Of a DNA stretch of 64,000 bases, positions 60,835-64,000 are shown one piece after another. The number at the start of each line of letters is the position of its first letter. The first letter of the stretch is position 1. A program made the position numbers and the translations under genes. Under the pieces are notes generated by a model that saw only the letters and a list, made by a program, of their open reading frames with translations, was not told where the DNA came from and did no database searches. Source of the DNA: Asticcacaulis sp. MM231 (GTDB lineage: Bacteria; Pseudomonadota; Alphaproteobacteria; Caulobacterales; Caulobacteraceae). Location of the stretch: positions 2,758,501-2,822,500 of the forward strand of contig NZ_OZ075108.1 in assembly GCF_964186625.1 (NCBI RefSeq). The letters run 5' to 3'.

Positions 60835-62025
60835 CTATTCCACGATCTTGGCGACTACGCCGGCGCCGACGGTGCGGCCACCTTCACGGATAGCGAAGCG
60901 CAGCTTCTCTTCCATGGCGATCGGGGTGATCAGTTCAACGTCCAGCTCGGCGTTATCGCCAGGCATGATCATTTCCACGCCTTCGCGCAGGCGGATGATG
61001 CCCGTCACGTCGGTGGTACGGAAGTAGAATTGCGGACGGTAGTTGGTGAAGAACGGGGTGTGACGACCGCCTTCTTCCTTGGTGAGGATGTAGGCTTCAG
61101 CCACGAACTTCGTGTGCGGCGTGATCGAGCCGGGCTTGCAGAGAACCTGGCCGCGCTCAACGTCTTCACGCTTGGTGCCGCGCAGCAGAACGCCGACGTT
61201 GTCACCAGCTTGACCCTGGTCGAGCAGCTTGCGGAACATTTCAACGCCCGTGCAGGTCGTCTTCTGAACCGGACGAATGCCGACGATTTCGACTTCTTCA
61301 CCGACCTTAACGATACCGCGCTCGACGCGGCCCGTCACAACCGTACCACGACCCGAGATCGAGAACACGTCTTCGACCGGCATCAGGAACGGCAGGTCAA
61401 CCGGACGCTCCGGCTGCGGGATGTATTCGTCAACCGTTTGCATCAGAGCCAGGATCGACTGTTCGCCGATTTCCGGGTTCACGCCATCGGTCGCGGCCTT
61501 GGCCGAACCCTTGGTGATGGGGATATCGTCGCCGGGGAACTGATAGGACGACAGAAGCTCACGAACTTCCATTTCAACCAGTTCCAGCAGTTCTTCGTCG
61601 TCAACAAGGTCAACCTTGTTCATGTAAACGACCAGAGCCGGCACGCCGACCTGACGGGCCAGCAGAATGTGCTCGCGCGTTTGCGGCATCGGGCCGTCAG
61701 CGGCCGAAACGACCAGAATCGCGCCGTCCATCTGAGCCGCACCGGTGATCATGTTCTTCACATAGTCGGCGTGGCCCGGGCAATCGACGTGGGCGTAGTG
61801 GCGGTTGGCGGTTTCGTATTCGACGTGCGCCGTGTTGATCGTGATGCCGCGGGCCTTTTCTTCTGGCGCAGCGTCAATGTCGGCATAGTTCTTTGCCGTC
61901 GCGCCGCCGGACTTGGCAAGCGTGATCGTGATCGCGGCCGTCAAAGTCGTCTTGCCATGGTCAACGTGACCAATGGTGCCGATGTTACAGTGAGGCTTCG
62001 AGCGGTTGAATTTTTCCTTGGCCAT
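60835..62025 (-). CDS. tuf: elongation factor Tu
   Basis: 396 residues. G-domain motifs are [40 protein letters not shown] and [12 protein letters not shown]; domains 2 and 3 are complete to [12 protein letters not shown]-Tu brings aminoacyl-tRNA to the ribosome as the GTP complex. It follows fusA with a 98-nt gap containing a GGCCCGTA / TACGGGCC hairpin (62085-62113). Whether a second tuf exists elsewhere cannot be seen. Confidence 0.98.
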   Translation of the reverse strand: MAKEKFNRSKPHCNIGTIGHVDHGKTTLTAAITITLAKSGGATAKNYADIDAAPEEKARGITINTAHVEYETANRHYAHVDCPGHADYVKNMITGAAQMDGAILVVSAADGPMPQTREHILLARQVGVPALVVYMNKVDLVDDEELLELVEMEVRELLSSYQFPGDDIPITKGSAKAATDGVNPEIGEQSILALMQTVDEYIPQPERPVDLPFLMPVEDVFSISGRGTVVTGRVERGIVKVGEEVEIVGIRPVQKTTCTGVEMFRKLLDQGQAGDNVGVLLRGTKREDVERGQVLCKPGSITPHTKFVAEAYILTKEEGGRHTPFFTNYRPQFYFRTTDVTGIIRLREGVEMIMPGDNAELDVELITPIAMEEKLRFAIREGGRTVGAGVVAKIVE

Positions 62026-62123
62026 TTTTCATCTCCGCCGTAGCGGACCTTCATTCGGTAGGGGGTTGTTTACAAGATTGGCGTGGCCCGTAGCACACAA
62101 AATGTTACGGGCCAATATTTGTT

Positions 62124-64000
62124 TTAGGCGAACTTCTTGATCACTTCGTCGGCGACGTGCTGAGGCACGGGCTCGTAGTGATCGTAGGTCATCGAGAACT
62201 GGGCGCGGCCTTGCGACATGCCCCGCAGGGTGTTCACGTAACCGAACATGTTGGCCAGCGGTACGAAGGCGTCAACGACGATGGCGTTACCGCGCATGTC
62301 CTGCCCCTGGATCATGCCACGACGACCGTTGAGATCGCCGATGACCGAACCAAGATATTCTTCCGGCGTAACCACTTCGACCTTCATGATCGGCTCGAGC
62401 AGCTTGGGGCCGCCCTTTTCACGCAGTTCCTTGAAGGCAGCTCGCGAAGCGATTTCGAAGGCGAGAACCGAGGAGTCGACGTCGTGGAACTTGCCGTCCG
62501 TCAGGGTGGCTTTGAAGTCGATCAGCGGGAAGCCGGCCAGAAGTCCGTTATCCTTGACGGATTCGAGGCCCTTCTGGACGCCCGGGATGTATTCCTTCGG
62601 CACCGCACCGCCGACGATGGCGGATTCGAACACGAAGCCCGAACCGGGTTCGCCGGGTTCAAAGGTGATCATGACGCGGGCGAACTGGCCCGTACCACCG
62701 GTTTGCTTCTTGTGTGTGTAGTCGATTTCCGCGGTGCGGGTGATCGATTCACGATAGGCCACCTGCGGCGCGCCGATGTTGGCTTCCACCTTGTAGGTGC
62801 GCTTCAGGATGTCGATCTTGATGTCGAGGTGAAGTTCGCCCATGCCCTTCAGGATCGTCTGGCCCAACTCGTGGTCGGTCGAAACGGTGAAGGAAGGATC
62901 TTCCGAAGCCAGCTTGGCCAGGGCGACGCCCAGCTTTTCCTGGTCGGCCTTCGACTTGGGCTCAACTGCGATTTCGATAACCGGAGCAGGGAATTCCATG
63001 CGCTCAAGAATGACTGGCGACTTCATCGGATCGCACAGGGTGTCACCGGTGCGGGTATCCTTGAGGCCGGCCAGAGCGACGATGTCGCCGGCATAGGCTT
63101 CCTTGATGTCCTGACGGTCGTTCGAGTGCATAAGCAACATACGGCCAACGCGCTCTTTCTTGTCACGCGTGGTGTTCAGCAGGCCCATGCCGGTTTCCAT
63201 CTTGCCCGAATAGAGACGACAGAAGGTCAAGCTACCAACGAAGGGGTCGTCCATGATCTTGAAGGCGAGCATGGCGAGCGGCTCTTCGTCCGAAGCCTTG
63301 CGTGTGATCGGCTCTTCGGTCTTGTAGTCAATGCCAACGGTCGGCGGCACGTCGATTGGCGACGGCAGGTAATCGACGACGGCGTCGAGCAGGGTTTGAA
63401 CGCCCTTGTTCTTGAAAGCCGAACCGCAGAGGATCGGATAGAAGGTGGCGTTCAGCACGGCCTTGCGGATGCACTTCTTCAGCACGGCTTCCGAAGGCTC
63501 GTTGCCTTCGAGATAAGCTTCCATCGCCTCGTCGTCGCATTCAACGGCGTTGTCGATCAGATACTGGCGGGCTTCCTTAGCCTTTTCCAGCAGATCGGCA
63601 GGGATCTCCATGTCGCGGTAGTTAGCGCCCAGAGCATCGTTGTCCCATACAACGGCCTTCATGCGCACCAGGTCAACCAGACCCGACAGGGTGTTTTCCG
63701 AACCGATCGGGAACTGGATCGGCACAGCCTTAGCGCCGAGACGGTCACGGATCGATTGCACGGAGGCGTCGAAATCGGCGCCGATCTTGTCCATCTTGTT
63801 GACGAACACGATGCGCGGCACGGAGTACTTGTCGGCCTGGCGCCAGACGGTTTCGGTCTGGGGCTCAACACCGGCGTTACCGTCGAGAACGGCGACAGCG
63901 CCATCGAGGACGCGCAGGTTGCGCTCGACTTCGATGGTGAAATCGACGTGGCCCGGGGTGTCGATGATGTTCAGGCGCTTGTCCTGCCAGAACGTGGTCG
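62124..64000 (-). CDS. fusA: elongation factor G, N-terminus beyond the window
   Basis: About 625 codons are visible; the first 65-70 residues, with the P-loop, lie past the right edge. [20 protein letters not shown] (G3) and VNKMDK (G4) are seen. Domain II-V marks are [20 protein letters not shown] and [23 protein letters not shown] drives translocation and, with RRF, ribosome recycling. The order fusA-tuf is the standard str-operon end, so rpsG and rpsL are expected just outside. Confidence 0.97.
   Translation of the reverse strand, partial: TTFWQDKRLNIIDTPGHVDFTIEVERNLRVLDGAVAVLDGNAGVEPQTETVWRQADKYSVPRIVFVNKMDKIGADFDASVQSIRDRLGAKAVPIQFPIGSENTLSGLVDLVRMKAVVWDNDALGANYRDMEIPADLLEKAKEARQYLIDNAVECDDEAMEAYLEGNEPSEAVLKKCIRKAVLNATFYPILCGSAFKNKGVQTLLDAVVDYLPSPIDVPPTVGIDYKTEEPITRKASDEEPLAMLAFKIMDDPFVGSLTFCRLYSGKMETGMGLLNTTRDKKERVGRMLLMHSNDRQDIKEAYAGDIVALAGLKDTRTGDTLCDPMKSPVILERMEFPAPVIEIAVEPKSKADQEKLGVALAKLASEDPSFTVSTDHELGQTILKGMGELHLDIKIDILKRTYKVEANIGAPQVAYRESITRTAEIDYTHKKQTGGTGQFARVMITFEPGEPGSGFVFESAIVGGAVPKEYIPGVQKGLESVKDNGLLAGFPLIDFKATLTDGKFHDVDSSVLAFEIASRAAFKELREKGGPKLLEPIMKVEVVTPEEYLGSVIGDLNGRRGMIQGQDMRGNAIVVDAFVPLANMFGYVNTLRGMSQGRAQFSMTYDHYEPVPQHVADEVIKKFA

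Overview
The window is a 64 kb piece of an alphaproteobacterial chromosome, most likely Caulobacterales and probably Asticcacaulis. The strongest marker is a gene at 25085-27550 (minus) with the architecture of SpmX, the stalk and pole organiser of Caulobacter and Asticcacaulis: a phage-type lysozyme domain whose catalytic Asp is replaced by Leu, a very long Glu/Gln/Arg/Ala-rich middle, and two C-terminal membrane segments. DUF1489, a CheZ-like phosphatase, single-domain response regulators, a large TonB receptor and two TadG-like von Willebrand proteins fit the same group. No taxonomy search was run, so the genus is an inference.

Layout. 1-5 kb: the start of an octapeptide-repeat protein, a UDP-glucuronate decarboxylase and a TonB-dependent receptor. 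5-7 kb: a TPR/SPINDLY-type glycosyltransferase. 7.1-7.4 kb: tRNA-Leu(UAA) interrupted by a 205-nt group I intron. 7.5-15.9 kb: an M28 peptidase, CinA-like protein, SfsA, a CheZ-like phosphatase with a response regulator, a ruined MFS transporter carrying two nested insertion sequences (IS630 and IS701 types), a Crp/Fnr regulator and a second response regulator. 15.9-30.6 kb: M3 peptidase, a half-size MprF, a Sel1 protein, a SPOR lipoprotein, panC, DUF1489, a cNMP-binding patatin, SpmX, MgtE, tRNA-Leu(GAG), an orphan FliN-like protein and lipB. 30.6-31.1 kb: two kinds of repeat DNA. 31-43.4 kb: DUF805 proteins, the TadG-like pair, an RluA-type synthase, rarA, an M61 peptidase, a Deg protease, an MFS exporter and small genes.

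43.6-64 kb is the translation super-cluster, all on the minus strand: fusA (cut by the right edge) and tuf, then a small lipoprotein, a GST and a GNAT/FemAB-like gene, then the full S10-spc-alpha series rpsJ to secY, adk, rpsM, rpsK, rpoA and rplQ. The order is canonical and many genes overlap or nearly touch, indicating one long transcription unit. It probably starts at a promoter near 58454-58482 and runs through a structured leader.

Main points for a second look are the intron-bearing tRNA-Leu(UAA); an in-frame TAG in rplF (ribosomal protein L6), an expected essential gene; abnormal T-arms in both tRNA-Leu genes; the SpmX homologue; and the nested insertion sequences whose order can be read from their target duplications. 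The rplF stop, the two tRNA anomalies and the transposase frameshift are all single-base features, so sequence error has to be excluded before any biological reading. No CRISPR array, prophage or defence system was seen.
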